Shown: positions 34,137 to 41,557 of the stretch, in pieces | Position numbering within the stretch: the stretch's first letter is position 1 | Layout: each line of letters starts with the position of its first letter | DNA from: Peptoniphilaceae bacterium | GTDB taxonomy: Bacteria; Bacillota; Clostridia; Tissierellales; Peptoniphilaceae | Length of the DNA: 48,748 nt | Assembly (NCBI GenBank): GCA_902363535.1 | Contig: CABJAE010000001.1 | Coordinates: 1 to 48,748, forward strand | Direction: 5' to 3' | The notes under the pieces: model-generated | Seen by the model: only the letters and a program-made list of their open reading frames with translations | Told to the model about the DNA's origin: nothing | Databases searched by the model: none | Position numbers and translations under genes: made by a program

Positions 34137-35654
34137 ATGAAGTTCGGTGTAAGAAAGCCTAACTTAAAAAAAAGCTTTAAAGCCAGAACTACCGGCAGGT
34201 TGAAACGCTCTGTAAAAAAAGCACTTATTCCCGGTTACGGGAAAAAAGGCATGGGTTACATAAAGAATCCAAAAAAAGCTGTTTATAACAAAGTCTACAA
34301 TAAAACGACCGTCGATTTACTAAAACCTATTAAACCGGTGACCTCACCTAAGAAGATGAAAGCGAGGCAACCGAAAAAAACAAAATTTCATTACGATGCA
34401 ACGAAATCCGAAGCCGTTAAGCATGTATTGGAAAAAGAAGGCTACTCTCCTGATCAATATACGACACGGTCACCACGTCGATGGTTAAAATTTATCGCGA
34501 TTATTCTGGGGCTTGCATCATGGGGTGCCTTATTCGGTAGACATCCGAACATTTTCCTCGGCGTTTTCTACGGCATTCTCGCTTACACCGCGTATCAAAA
34601 ATCGAAGCCTCGAATAAATATTCTAACTAATCCGAAAACTGAAGCGATTATACCGACGAAAAGCCCCGTTATCACCGACGAAAATGTAGTTGATCGTTTG
34701 CCGACTTCGACCCCTAACATTTCCTATAAAGACAATGATGCAATCGCTCCAACCAAGGACAATATGGATGCTCGAAACTTACGTGAAATTGTCCCTTCAA
34801 ATGTGTTTGATCTGCTCTGGTTTTTTAATGGCCCGTATAAAAATATCGAACGAGGAACACAAACCTTCGACAATGGCTTCTACTCTTTCGAGATCAGTTT
34901 TCAATCTGAACCTTCTGCTATTAATGTGCATTTACCCATTGTTGAGGGAACAACGGATCAGAAAATTGGCTATTACCCCACTTACGACAAGCTTACTTCC
35001 GTAGAGCGTTTTACTTATTTAAAATGGCTTCAAGACATATCTCAGTCCATCGACATTTCTTACGTTTTTATTTTTTATTACGGTTTGGAGCGCTTTTTAT
35101 TTACTGAAAAAATTGAGCAAGCCGTAGAAATGATTTTTGAACTTAAAAAGTACCATTCCGAGAATCAATCTTTTAATAGCTATTCCAACGATGCTATTTT
35201 AATTGCCGCTATGATGGCAGAAAGACCCGATTGGATCGCACGCTTAAATCCTCGGTGTTTGAGCGCGCCTCTTTATGCCACAATAAAAGGTGCTGTTACG
35301 AAATGTTTCTCCACCCATGAAATAATTTTGTTTTCTAAAAAAGTTGGATGGACCAACCAACGCTATATAAAAAATGAACCTCAAAAATTTGAAGCCAACC
35401 TTGCGATTTGTTTAAAAGAAAAGTTTGGTACAATTCAATTTATGATTCAAGAGGAGCAATATAAGGAAGTTTCTGACTCTATAACAATATTCCTCGCCAA
35501 TTATTCTCTTTCCCAAGAAAGCAGGTTTTCAGAACTACCGGATATTTTAAGCCACCCGGATATTCAAAGCTCACTCTATTCCCTTTTGCAGGAAGCCCAT
35601 GAAAGAACCAAGTTACAGCTTCGTGAAGAGAGAAAGATGAAAACCACCGAGTAA
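34137..35654 (+). CDS. TerB-N domain membrane protein
   Basis: A 505-residue protein in AT-rich DNA. The first 60 residues are very basic (MKFGVRKPNLKKSFKARTTG, then YGKKGMGYIKNPKKAVYNKV), a short N-terminal module that may bind nucleic acid or acidic surfaces. Two adjacent hydrophobic segments at about 115-155 form a membrane hairpin. Residues of about 215-360 resemble the TerB N-terminal domain (LTSVERFTYLKWLQDI, then YVFIFYYGLERFLF), seen in tellurite-resistance and stress or defence-associated proteins. The start is ATG 34137, which has AGGAGGT nine bases upstream; an upstream in-frame start at 34116 lacks one. The catalytic or partner TerB domain is not seen. Role unknown; envelope stress or phage defence are possibilities. 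Confidence 0.78.
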   Translation: MKFGVRKPNLKKSFKARTTGRLKRSVKKALIPGYGKKGMGYIKNPKKAVYNKVYNKTTVDLLKPIKPVTSPKKMKARQPKKTKFHYDATKSEAVKHVLEKEGYSPDQYTTRSPRRWLKFIAIILGLASWGALFGRHPNIFLGVFYGILAYTAYQKSKPRINILTNPKTEAIIPTKSPVITDENVVDRLPTSTPNISYKDNDAIAPTKDNMDARNLREIVPSNVFDLLWFFNGPYKNIERGTQTFDNGFYSFEISFQSEPSAINVHLPIVEGTTDQKIGYYPTYDKLTSVERFTYLKWLQDISQSIDISYVFIFYYGLERFLFTEKIEQAVEMIFELKKYHSENQSFNSYSNDAILIAAMMAERPDWIARLNPRCLSAPLYATIKGAVTKCFSTHEIILFSKKVGWTNQRYIKNEPQKFEANLAICLKEKFGTIQFMIQEEQYKEVSDSITIFLANYSLSQESRFSELPDILSHPDIQSSLYSLLQEAHERTKLQLREERKMKTTE

Positions 35655-35823
35655 ATAGATTTTAATTTCGCTAACAAAGTAAAAGCATCTAAGGAATCAC
35701 TCTCCCCGAACGCTTTTTGACTTCATTTTTTCTTTATTTCCTTGCGACTATTCATTTTTTGCTTTTCATCCTCATCTGCGCTCTCTTATAAAATGAAGGA
35801 TTCAAAAAAGGCTTTTTGTCTAT

Positions 35824-36000
35824 TTAAAACATAATGATCATTTCTCCCCTTCTCAATCTTTCATCTTGCTCCGCAACGATTTTCATGTATTCATCTTTTA
35901 AATCTTTCGGTGTATCTTCTTTCAAGACTATGTATTTATAGCCGTGCTCAGTCCTCGCTTTTTTCTCAGTTAAATAGGGATGAAATTTAGGCTCCATCAT
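35824..36000 (-). CDS. Small 58-residue protein after ADP-ribosylglycohydrolase
   Basis: An uncalled short gene with tandem ATG codons at 36000 and 35997 and a strong ribosome binding site AAAAAGGAGG seven bases upstream. The product starts MMEPKFHPYLTEKKARTEHG and ends RLRRGEMIIMF; it is charged, soluble and probably helical in its second half (DLKDEYMKIVAEQDERL). Its start lies 15 bases after the stop of the ADP-ribosylglycohydrolase gene, so the two should be co-transcribed and may act together. The family was not recognised. Good codon structure and Shine-Dalgarno spacing argue for a real gene. Confidence 0.7.
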   Translation of the reverse strand: MMEPKFHPYLTEKKARTEHGYKYIVLKEDTPKDLKDEYMKIVAEQDERLRRGEMIIMF

Positions 36001-36015
36001 TGTATTGCCTCCTTT

Positions 36016-36786
36016 TTATTTATTTAAAATCGAGTCGATAAGCCCTTTATTTTTCAGCGCATCAATCCATTCCTTCGGGATGCTGTCGTAGCCGTACACA
36101 ATCCCCGCCAAGCCGCCCACCACCGCAGCGGTGGTGTCCGTATCGTCGCCGAGGTTCACCGCTGTAAGCACGGCTTCTGTGTAGGATGTGGTATTTAATA
36201 AACACCAAATCGAGGCTTCCAATGTGTGCAAGACGAAACCGGTGGACTGAATATCGTCCACGCTTTTGTTTTTGATCTCATCTCGCGCAACCGGTTCTTT
36301 GCGAATCAATTGCCGCGCCAGATGCACGTAGTCGACACAGGCGTCCGCGGAGAGTTTGTGGGCGTGGGTAATGGCGGAGGCGGCTCGGATCTCCTCGTCT
36401 GTCGCCTCAGTAAATGCCAAGGGCAAAATGCGCATCAAGGAACCGTTGCCGTTTGCGTGGTAATCGTCGAGCCCCTGCCCTCGTTCCAAGGCGATGCGGG
36501 TCGTGGTGCCGACATCGAAGGTCTCGCCGTTGGCGGTGTAGGCATCTCTATGGAGCCAATCGCAAAACCGCCTCCGCATATCCTCGCAGTCGATGCGGCC
36601 CGTCTCTTTAATCGAATCCAATGTGGCCAGAGTCATACTCGTGTCGTCGGACCAGGTGCCCGGTGCCTGATTCCACGAGCCGTAGCCGGTCATTTCTTTG
36701 CAGGTGAATGTTCCGCGTTTTTTAAATTCGAAAGGAACGCCCAGGGCATCGCCGACAGCTAAACCGTATATTGCTGATTTCAACAT
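36016..36786 (-). CDS. ADP-ribosylglycohydrolase family protein
   Basis: Binuclear-metal hydrolase of the DraG/ARH family that removes ADP-ribose from modified targets (256 residues). Metal-binding motifs are GDALGVPFEF near the start, SDDTSMTLA at about 46-54 and DDTDTTAAVVGGLAG near the C-terminus, all intact. The start is ATG 36786, eight bases after GAGGAG; an in-frame GTG at 36795 overlaps that site. No ADP-ribosyltransferase is seen in the window, so the modified substrate is unknown. The released ADP-ribose could be hydrolysed by the Nudix enzyme encoded at 21086-21637. Confidence 0.92.
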   Translation of the reverse strand: MLKSAIYGLAVGDALGVPFEFKKRGTFTCKEMTGYGSWNQAPGTWSDDTSMTLATLDSIKETGRIDCEDMRRRFCDWLHRDAYTANGETFDVGTTTRIALERGQGLDDYHANGNGSLMRILPLAFTEATDEEIRAASAITHAHKLSADACVDYVHLARQLIRKEPVARDEIKNKSVDDIQSTGFVLHTLEASIWCLLNTTSYTEAVLTAVNLGDDTDTTAAVVGGLAGIVYGYDSIPKEWIDALKNKGLIDSILNK

Positions 36787-36948
36787 TTGATCCACTCCTC
36801 TGTTTTTAGTTCGATCATTTTCGTTAGCTCTGTTGTTAGTTTACCATTTTTACGGCCGTCGTCCTATGGGCGGCGCTTTACTTATCTAATCACTGCATAT
36901 GACCTAACTTCTTCATCTGTATAAAGCAAATTTCCCGAATTTCTCCAC

Positions 36949-36971
36949 AAAAAAACCGCCCTCAGGCGGTT
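36949..36971 (-). terminator. Terminator of the efp operon
   Basis: AACCGCC and GGCGGTT enclose a four-base loop (36954-36971). On the minus strand a run of seven T follows. It lies directly after the acidic protein gene. Confidence 0.88.
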
Positions 36972-36977
36972 CATTTC

Positions 36978-37313
36978 TTATTCAGCTTCGTCTTCGGATA
37001 CTTCGATATCTTCGAACATTTCCTCGGCGGTTTCCGGGTAGGTTTCGAAGAAGTCGAAATCGTCCAGATCAAAGTCATCGTAGTCGTCAAAATCGTCGTC
37101 TTCGTAGACATAGTCTTCCAATTCGGCCAAGTCTTCTTCTACGACGTCGACATAGCTTTCCATGTCTTCGAATTTTTCATCGACGACTTCTGCCAATTCC
37201 GCGACCACGTCGACGAGTTCCAATAGAATTTGGCCTTCTTTCGACGATTCTTCCAGTCCCAATCCATCTGCTAAACCTTGAACATAAGCGATGCGTTGCA
37301 AAATGTTTTTCAT
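36978..37313 (-). CDS. CD1247-type highly acidic protein downstream of efp
   Basis: A 111-residue protein whose first 40 residues match the N-terminal domain of clostridial CD1247-like proteins (RIAYVQGLADGLGLEESSKE). The rest is extremely acidic, with an Asp/Phe/Tyr-rich stretch at about 70-90 (DDFDDYDDFDLDDFDFF). It has AAGGAGG before the ATG and begins 14 bases after efp. The conserved efp linkage suggests a translation-related or nucleic-acid-mimic role, which is inference. Confidence 0.8.
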   Translation of the reverse strand: MKNILQRIAYVQGLADGLGLEESSKEGQILLELVDVVAELAEVVDEKFEDMESYVDVVEEDLAELEDYVYEDDDFDDYDDFDLDDFDFFETYPETAEEMFEDIEVSEDEAE

Positions 37314-37327
37314 GGTTGCCTCCTTGG

Positions 37328-37885
37328 CTAAATTCTGGACATATATTCGCCGGAACGCGTGTCTATGCGAATAACATCTCCCCGATCAACAAACAAGGGT
37401 ACAAGTAGGGTGAATCCTGTCTCAACCGTTGCGGGTTTCGTCGCGCCGGAAGTGGTATCGCCCTTGACGCCGGGCTCGGTTTCCGTTACTTCCAATTCGA
37501 CAAAGTTTTCCGGGGTGACGTTAAAAGGCTTGCCTTGATAGATTTGGATTGTCGCCATGTCGTTTTCGCGCATAAAGTTTAATGCATTTTCCACGAATTC
37601 CTTTTCGATGGGCATTTGTTCGTAAGTTTCGGTGTCCATAAAGTAGTAAAGCGCGCCATCAGAATACAAGTATTGCATTTGCTTGGTTTCGATTACGGCA
37701 CTTTCAAACTTTTCCGAGGGATTGAAGGTGGTTTCCTTCGCACCGCCGTTTAAAACCGAACGAATTTTAGCACGAACGAAGGCCGCACCTTTTCCCGGTT
37801 TAACGTGTTGAAAATCCACGACTTGGTAGACGTCTCCGTCCATAACAAAAGTTACACCTTTTCTAAAATCACCAGCTGAGATCAT
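37328..37885 (-). CDS. efp: Elongation factor P
   Basis: Rescues ribosomes stalled at polyproline stretches. The normal-length 185-residue protein has three OB-like domains: KOW (about 1-60) with the tip lysine in [10 protein letters not shown], then central and C-terminal domains ending with [16 protein letters not shown]. No modification enzyme such as EpmA is encoded nearby. A good promoter and AAGGAGG precede it. A likely client is the Pro/Thr-rich PilO-like protein encoded upstream at 40046-41452. Confidence 0.97.
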   Translation of the reverse strand: MISAGDFRKGVTFVMDGDVYQVVDFQHVKPGKGAAFVRAKIRSVLNGGAKETTFNPSEKFESAVIETKQMQYLYSDGALYYFMDTETYEQMPIEKEFVENALNFMRENDMATIQIYQGKPFNVTPENFVELEVTETEPGVKGDTTSGATKPATVETGFTLLVPLFVDRGDVIRIDTRSGEYMSRI

Positions 37886-37914
37886 AATTTCCTCCTTAAT
37901 TGTACTGCCTATTT

Positions 37915-37943
37915 ATTATATCAAATTGAAAAATAACCCACAA
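37915..37943 (-). promoter_or_regulatory. Promoter of efp
   Basis: On the minus strand TTGTGG and TATAAT are 17 bases apart, with a TGA extension directly before the -10. The start codon is 30 bases downstream. It is among the best vegetative promoters in the window. Confidence 0.7.
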
Positions 37944-37959
37944 GATGTGACCCGCCGCC

Positions 37960-38859
37960 TTAGTAAAGCTTTTTTAATCGGTAGCCGCTCGGCTTTATGA
38001 AGTCGTCGAAAAAATAAAAGGATTGTTCCACGAGACGTGGTTGGAAATTGGCGCGGATCGGCCCGGTATTTTCGCCGATGAGAAGCCCGTCCACGACCAT
38101 TTGTCCTTCCACGGCCGCCCCGGGTTCGCGAATCAATACGCCTTTGACGTGGACGTCTCCTTTTAGGGACGATCCTTTTTTCAGCCAAAGGACGCCGCTT
38201 ACCTCCAGCGGGTTTTTCGTTTCCACGGCGCTTTCTATTTCCCAACGAAGTTTTTCCGTGTTTTCGAATAGGGGAATTTCCTGATTTTCTTCCGTTACCT
38301 GCACAAGTTCTCCGTCTTTTTGCTTCTGGAGCGGCTCCCGTGTGATGACGGAACGAACGCCCGCTTCAGGCGGTTTTGTAAAGCTCTCGGCGAGCATGGG
38401 CTGCCACGCCTCGTAGACGCCGGCATTTTTCATTTCTTCCACGCTGAGCACGCCGTCTTCTTGAATGAAAAGGGGATTCACGCCGTCGAAACGCAGATTT
38501 GCCTTGGCGCCGATACCCTTGTATGTGCAGGAAATTTCCAGTTTGACGGCGGTATAGCTTCCCTTTTCCGCTACGCAGGACAGACGGGGATGTTCGTCTG
38601 ATACATCGTCCATGGAGACGGCCGGCAAATGATAACTTCCGCCTAATTGAATGACGTCGATGATCTTTTTTTTACTGACGCCTTCGTTGGCCAAATACGC
38701 CAACGACTCGGCGTAATAGGAGGCCTGCTTTTCGTCTTTTTCCGCGCCGAGTAAAAGCAAATTGTCTTCTATGCGGGAAAAAATCACCAAGGACAGGAGG
38801 CTGATCACTGCAAAGATAAAGACGGCCATCAGGGCGATGGAGCCGCGCCGCCTACTCAT
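37960..38859 (-). CDS. PilX-like pilus assembly protein
   Basis: A 299-residue protein with a single N-terminal hydrophobic helix (IALMAVFIFAVISLLSLVIF) after a short basic SRRRG, then a helical and a beta-rich extracytoplasmic region. It has no canonical prepilin FTLLE motif but follows the pattern of PilX/GspK-like minor components, which start with RRRGSIALM. The start is ATG 38859, overlapping the stop of the preceding pseudopilin gene. It is last in the pilin-like cluster. Confidence 0.7.
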   Translation of the reverse strand: MSRRRGSIALMAVFIFAVISLLSLVIFSRIEDNLLLLGAEKDEKQASYYAESLAYLANEGVSKKKIIDVIQLGGSYHLPAVSMDDVSDEHPRLSCVAEKGSYTAVKLEISCTYKGIGAKANLRFDGVNPLFIQEDGVLSVEEMKNAGVYEAWQPMLAESFTKPPEAGVRSVITREPLQKQKDGELVQVTEENQEIPLFENTEKLRWEIESAVETKNPLEVSGVLWLKKGSSLKGDVHVKGVLIREPGAAVEGQMVVDGLLIGENTGPIRANFQPRLVEQSFYFFDDFIKPSGYRLKKLY

Positions 38860-39373
38860 ATGACCCCCTGAAGGCGACGACGCGCTTCGATTCACCGCCG
38901 CATCTCAGGCGGATCACGAGGCAATCGTCTTTCTTCTCAAAGCTGAGCCCATCTACATGCCTCAGTATGACGGTTTGTGTGCCTTGTTTTACGTTCAAAC
39001 GGTTGATGGGATATTTGATGTGGCTGTGATCGGCGAAACGCGATAATTTGTCGCCTTCAAAGATATAGCTCACCACTTTGTGCCCCTCTTCTCCCGGCTC
39101 GCGAACGTAAAATTGGACGTAATTCTCTCCGATTCGATAGATGCTGTCGGCCCCAAGAAGCTCATCCACCATGCTGTTTAAGGCGAAGCTTACGTCGTTC
39201 TCGCGATTGATGCGGCCGGCGAAGGCGGCGGCGCCGTTCAGTCCGCTGAATAAAATTTGGCTAAGTAATGCGATGAGTACGGCGCCGATGGCCATAGCCA
39301 ACAGGAGTTCAAGGAGTGTAAAGGCTTTTTTTCGGTCGGAGGGACACCAAGAGGCTTTTCCCCGTCTTCTCAT
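38852..39373 (-). CDS. Type IV pilin-like protein, PulJ/PilW type
   Basis: A 173-residue prepilin with the class III leader cleavage region KKAFTLLELLLAMAIGAVLI at about 16-35 and a variable C-terminal beta domain. The leader is longer than usual (about 16 residues). The position and size fit a minor pseudopilin of the PilW/GspJ type. Its start lies 65 bases inside the upstream pilin gene, an unusually long overlap; no alternative start lies between. Confidence 0.82.
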   Translation of the reverse strand: MRRRGKASWCPSDRKKAFTLLELLLAMAIGAVLIALLSQILFSGLNGAAAFAGRINRENDVSFALNSMVDELLGADSIYRIGENYVQFYVREPGEEGHKVVSYIFEGDKLSRFADHSHIKYPINRLNVKQGTQTVILRHVDGLSFEKKDDCLVIRLRCGGESKRVVAFRGSYE

Positions 39374-39626
39374 CGAACACCTCCACTTTCTCCAATTGAT
39401 CGTCGTAGCTCGAGACGACGACGTGCATTCCGGGCTCCGCCTTATCTTCGTAGGCCATGTATGATTCCATGGTGTTGACGCTTCGATTGAGCCTGTCCCG
39501 CTTCGTATTTTGTTCGTTTAATTGCTTGAAGCTGCCTCCCAAAAAGGCGCTGAGCATGACGGTAACCAGCGCGATAATGGCGGCGGCCACCATGACTTCA
39601 AGCAAAGTGAAGCTAGCTTTCTTCAT
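39309..39626 (-). CDS. Type IV pilin-like protein, PilV/GspI type
   Basis: A 105-residue minor pseudopilin. The N-terminus MKKASFTLLEVMVAAAIIAL is a classic prepilin peptidase site (cleavage before FTLLE, Ala in place of Gly at -2 or Ser at -1) and a hydrophobic stem. The globular part is very short. It overlaps both neighbours. Confidence 0.85.
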   Translation of the reverse strand: MKKASFTLLEVMVAAAIIALVTVMLSAFLGGSFKQLNEQNTKRDRLNRSVNTMESYMAYEDKAEPGMHVVVSSYDDQLEKVEVFDEKTGKSLLVSLRPKKSLYTP

Positions 39627-40056
39627 CGGCTCTCTCCATTCGAATGCGTCCGTTTACCGGCGCCACGATGACGTTAAAGGCCGTTTTCCCGACGCGAAAG
39701 GTGATCGTGCCGCTATTGGACGGCCTGCCCGACGGGCTGAATGAAATAATATTCCCACCTTGCGCTGTATTGGATTCGACGAAAATCAAATCGTCTTCGT
39801 AGGGCACGGTTTTTTCAATTTCATCATATTGAATCATGTATCTGTCGTCTTTAAAAAGCATTTTCGTGTGGGAGCGCGTAATCATGGCGCGCTTTCTCAA
39901 GTCGCTGAGCTCCCCTGTGATGGTATGAATTTGGCGTTCAGCTTTAAATCGCCGAACGCCTCTCATTCCCATGACGCCGATGGTGATGAGGACCGCCACA
40001 ATGGCGATGACACAAATCAGTTCCACAAGGGTCATGGCTTTTAATTTAGTTTTCAT
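39613..40056 (-). CDS. Type IV pilin-like protein, GspH type
   Basis: A 147-residue pseudopilin. The leader MKTKLKA is followed by MTLVELICVIAIVAVLITIG, so cleavage falls after Ala7 rather than the standard Gly. Glu5 of the mature stem is present (MTLVE). The remaining 110 residues match the GspH/FimT pattern of a small beta domain. It begins inside the end of the PilO-like gene and overlaps the PilV-type gene. Confidence 0.86.
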   Translation of the reverse strand: MKTKLKAMTLVELICVIAIVAVLITIGVMGMRGVRRFKAERQIHTITGELSDLRKRAMITRSHTKMLFKDDRYMIQYDEIEKTVPYEDDLIFVESNTAQGGNIISFSPSGRPSNSGTITFRVGKTAFNVIVAPVNGRIRMERADEES

Positions 40057-41452
40057 TCGATAGGATTTGAATGTTTCGAATGGCCATCACTTCGCTTACG
40101 CCGCCTTGATCCGTAAAGGTGTAGCGAAGTTGATTGACGCGAATCGTACCGTCCATGCCGTTTAAGGGGAAGAAAATACGATAGAATCCGTCGCCTAAAT
40201 CCTCTTTGCGCAGGGGAAGAACTTCCTTGCTGTTTCCTTCCTCGTCGGCCAAGATCAGGCTGTAAATGCCTTCGGTCTTCGCACCGTCGGATACGTCGAT
40301 GCTGAATTCATGGCCGTTTTTCGGCAGATAGAATCCGCCAGTGTCCATGATGACGACGCGCTTCGGCGCTTCTTGGCCCTCTGCCTTCATAGGCGTTTCG
40401 AATTTCACGTCGAGAATTTGATAGGCCTTGTCCACGTTGCGGTCCGTTTGCGTCTCCAGTACCACGGGCATGCCCTCATCCATGGAAGCCGACAAGAAAC
40501 AATCGAAGGCCGAGTACGTCGTCAAGGCCGGCGCCAAGTTGACGGTATCTTTCGTCTTCGGCGGCGTTTCCGATTGAGGCTTCACTTGGGGTTTCGGCTG
40601 TTCTGCCGGTTTTGTGCTCGGTGTTGTCGTATGGGATGTAGACGGTGCCGTCCTGGGCGGCGCGACGGGCGTCGTCGTGTGGGATGTGGACGGCGCGACA
40701 GGCGTGGTCGTGCGGGACGTAGACGGGTAGACCGGGCGCCACGTAGATGTAGACGAAGAGGAGCTCGAAGGCGCCGTGGCCGTGCCGGTGCCCGTTGCAG
40801 GGGTCGCCGTCGTGTCCGGCGCGGCAGGCGCTGTGGCCTCCGGCGCCGGCGTGTCGAAGGTTTTCGACGATAGGCTGTTGTCCACGATGTCGTAGGGAAT
40901 GGACAGGCGAATGGATGTGGCCTCCACATCCGAGGGATCTTTGTTGTAGCTGATGGAATCGATGTTCAGCTTATAGGATACGCCTTGCAGGGTTTCCAAA
41001 TACTGGCTCAACACGTCGGTGGAGCCGCTGTGTTCCACGACCAAGTTCATGAGCCCTGAATTTTCACCGTCGGGCACCACTTCTTCGCTGGTTATTTCCA
41101 CATTGGGATCCGACGCGATGTCGTTGGCTACGGCCTGTTCCACTTCCGTTTCTTTTAGTGTAGGTTTTTCATCGGCAAAGGCCGCTCCGTCCCCTTCTTG
41201 AGCGTGAGCCACAGCCGGCGTGGCGTTTAACGCCGCTCGAAGGGCGTCCTGCTGAGCCTTTGGCGCGTGAATAAAGGCGCCGTAGCCCGTACCCGATGCC
41301 GCCAAAATAAGCACCGCCGCTAAAGCCGCCTGTTCTTTTTTAGAAAAGTTTCCTTCTTTTATTCGATTAATTGTGTTTTTAATATAAGGCTTCATCTCGC
41401 TGTTTCGTTCGGGAATATCCCCCTTGCGCGAAGATAAAAAATCAAGTTTCAC
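40046..41452 (-). CDS. PilO-like membrane protein with Thr/Pro linker and extra C-terminal domain
   Basis: A 468-residue protein. It has one transmembrane segment at about 41-60 and a region (about 100-195) with the PilO/GspM-like pattern LMNLVVEHSGSTDVLSQYLE followed by GVSYKLNIDSISY. An Ala/Thr/Pro/Ser-rich linker of about 200-305 contains repeats such as PSTSHTTTPVAP. A beta-rich C-terminal domain of about 305-465 is of unrecognised family. The start is GTG 41452 with GAGGTGAT upstream; a later ATG (codon 20) has no ribosome binding site. It heads the pilin cluster and overlaps it. PilO normally ends after the ferredoxin-like domain; the linker and added domain are unusual. Other core pilus genes are not in the window. 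Confidence 0.68.
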   Translation of the reverse strand: MKLDFLSSRKGDIPERNSEMKPYIKNTINRIKEGNFSKKEQAALAAVLILAASGTGYGAFIHAPKAQQDALRAALNATPAVAHAQEGDGAAFADEKPTLKETEVEQAVANDIASDPNVEITSEEVVPDGENSGLMNLVVEHSGSTDVLSQYLETLQGVSYKLNIDSISYNKDPSDVEATSIRLSIPYDIVDNSLSSKTFDTPAPEATAPAAPDTTATPATGTGTATAPSSSSSSTSTWRPVYPSTSRTTTPVAPSTSHTTTPVAPPRTAPSTSHTTTPSTKPAEQPKPQVKPQSETPPKTKDTVNLAPALTTYSAFDCFLSASMDEGMPVVLETQTDRNVDKAYQILDVKFETPMKAEGQEAPKRVVIMDTGGFYLPKNGHEFSIDVSDGAKTEGIYSLILADEEGNSKEVLPLRKEDLGDGFYRIFFPLNGMDGTIRVNQLRYTFTDQGGVSEVMAIRNIQILSNEN

Positions 41453-41527
41453 ACCATCACCTCTTCAAATATTCTATCAAAGGCCCGAAGCTCTGTCGAT
41501 GGAATTTCAGTGAAATCAACGCAAAAA

Positions 41528-41554
41528 AAGAGCCTGCAACGGGTGCAAGCTCTT
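41528..41554 (-). terminator. Terminator after the SGNH hydrolase
   Basis: AAGAGCCTGCA and TGCAAGCTCTT form a stem of 10 pairs with one mismatch around ACGGG. On the minus strand seven T follow (complement of 41523-41529). It ends the thrS-SGNH transcript. Confidence 0.82.
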
Positions 41555-41557
41555 ATT

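Noticed and set aside
35655..35823. Spacer after the TerB-N gene checked for further genes or a terminator
   Set aside because: Only a weak CAAAAA/TTTTTG pairing and very short frames were found, so nothing is called.
36226..36762. Plus-strand open frame opposite the ADP-ribosylglycohydrolase gene
   Set aside because: The minus-strand frame has full metal-binding motifs; this one has no recognisable domain or ribosome binding site.
40620..40730. Repeats considered as a CRISPR or other array
   Set aside because: They are in-frame codon repeats of the Thr/Pro linker, short and without spacers of constant length.
40310..40873. Plus-strand open frame rich in Arg and Gly opposite the PilO-like gene
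   Set aside because: The Arg-rich product is the antisense reading of the Ala/Thr/Pro linker and has no start signal.
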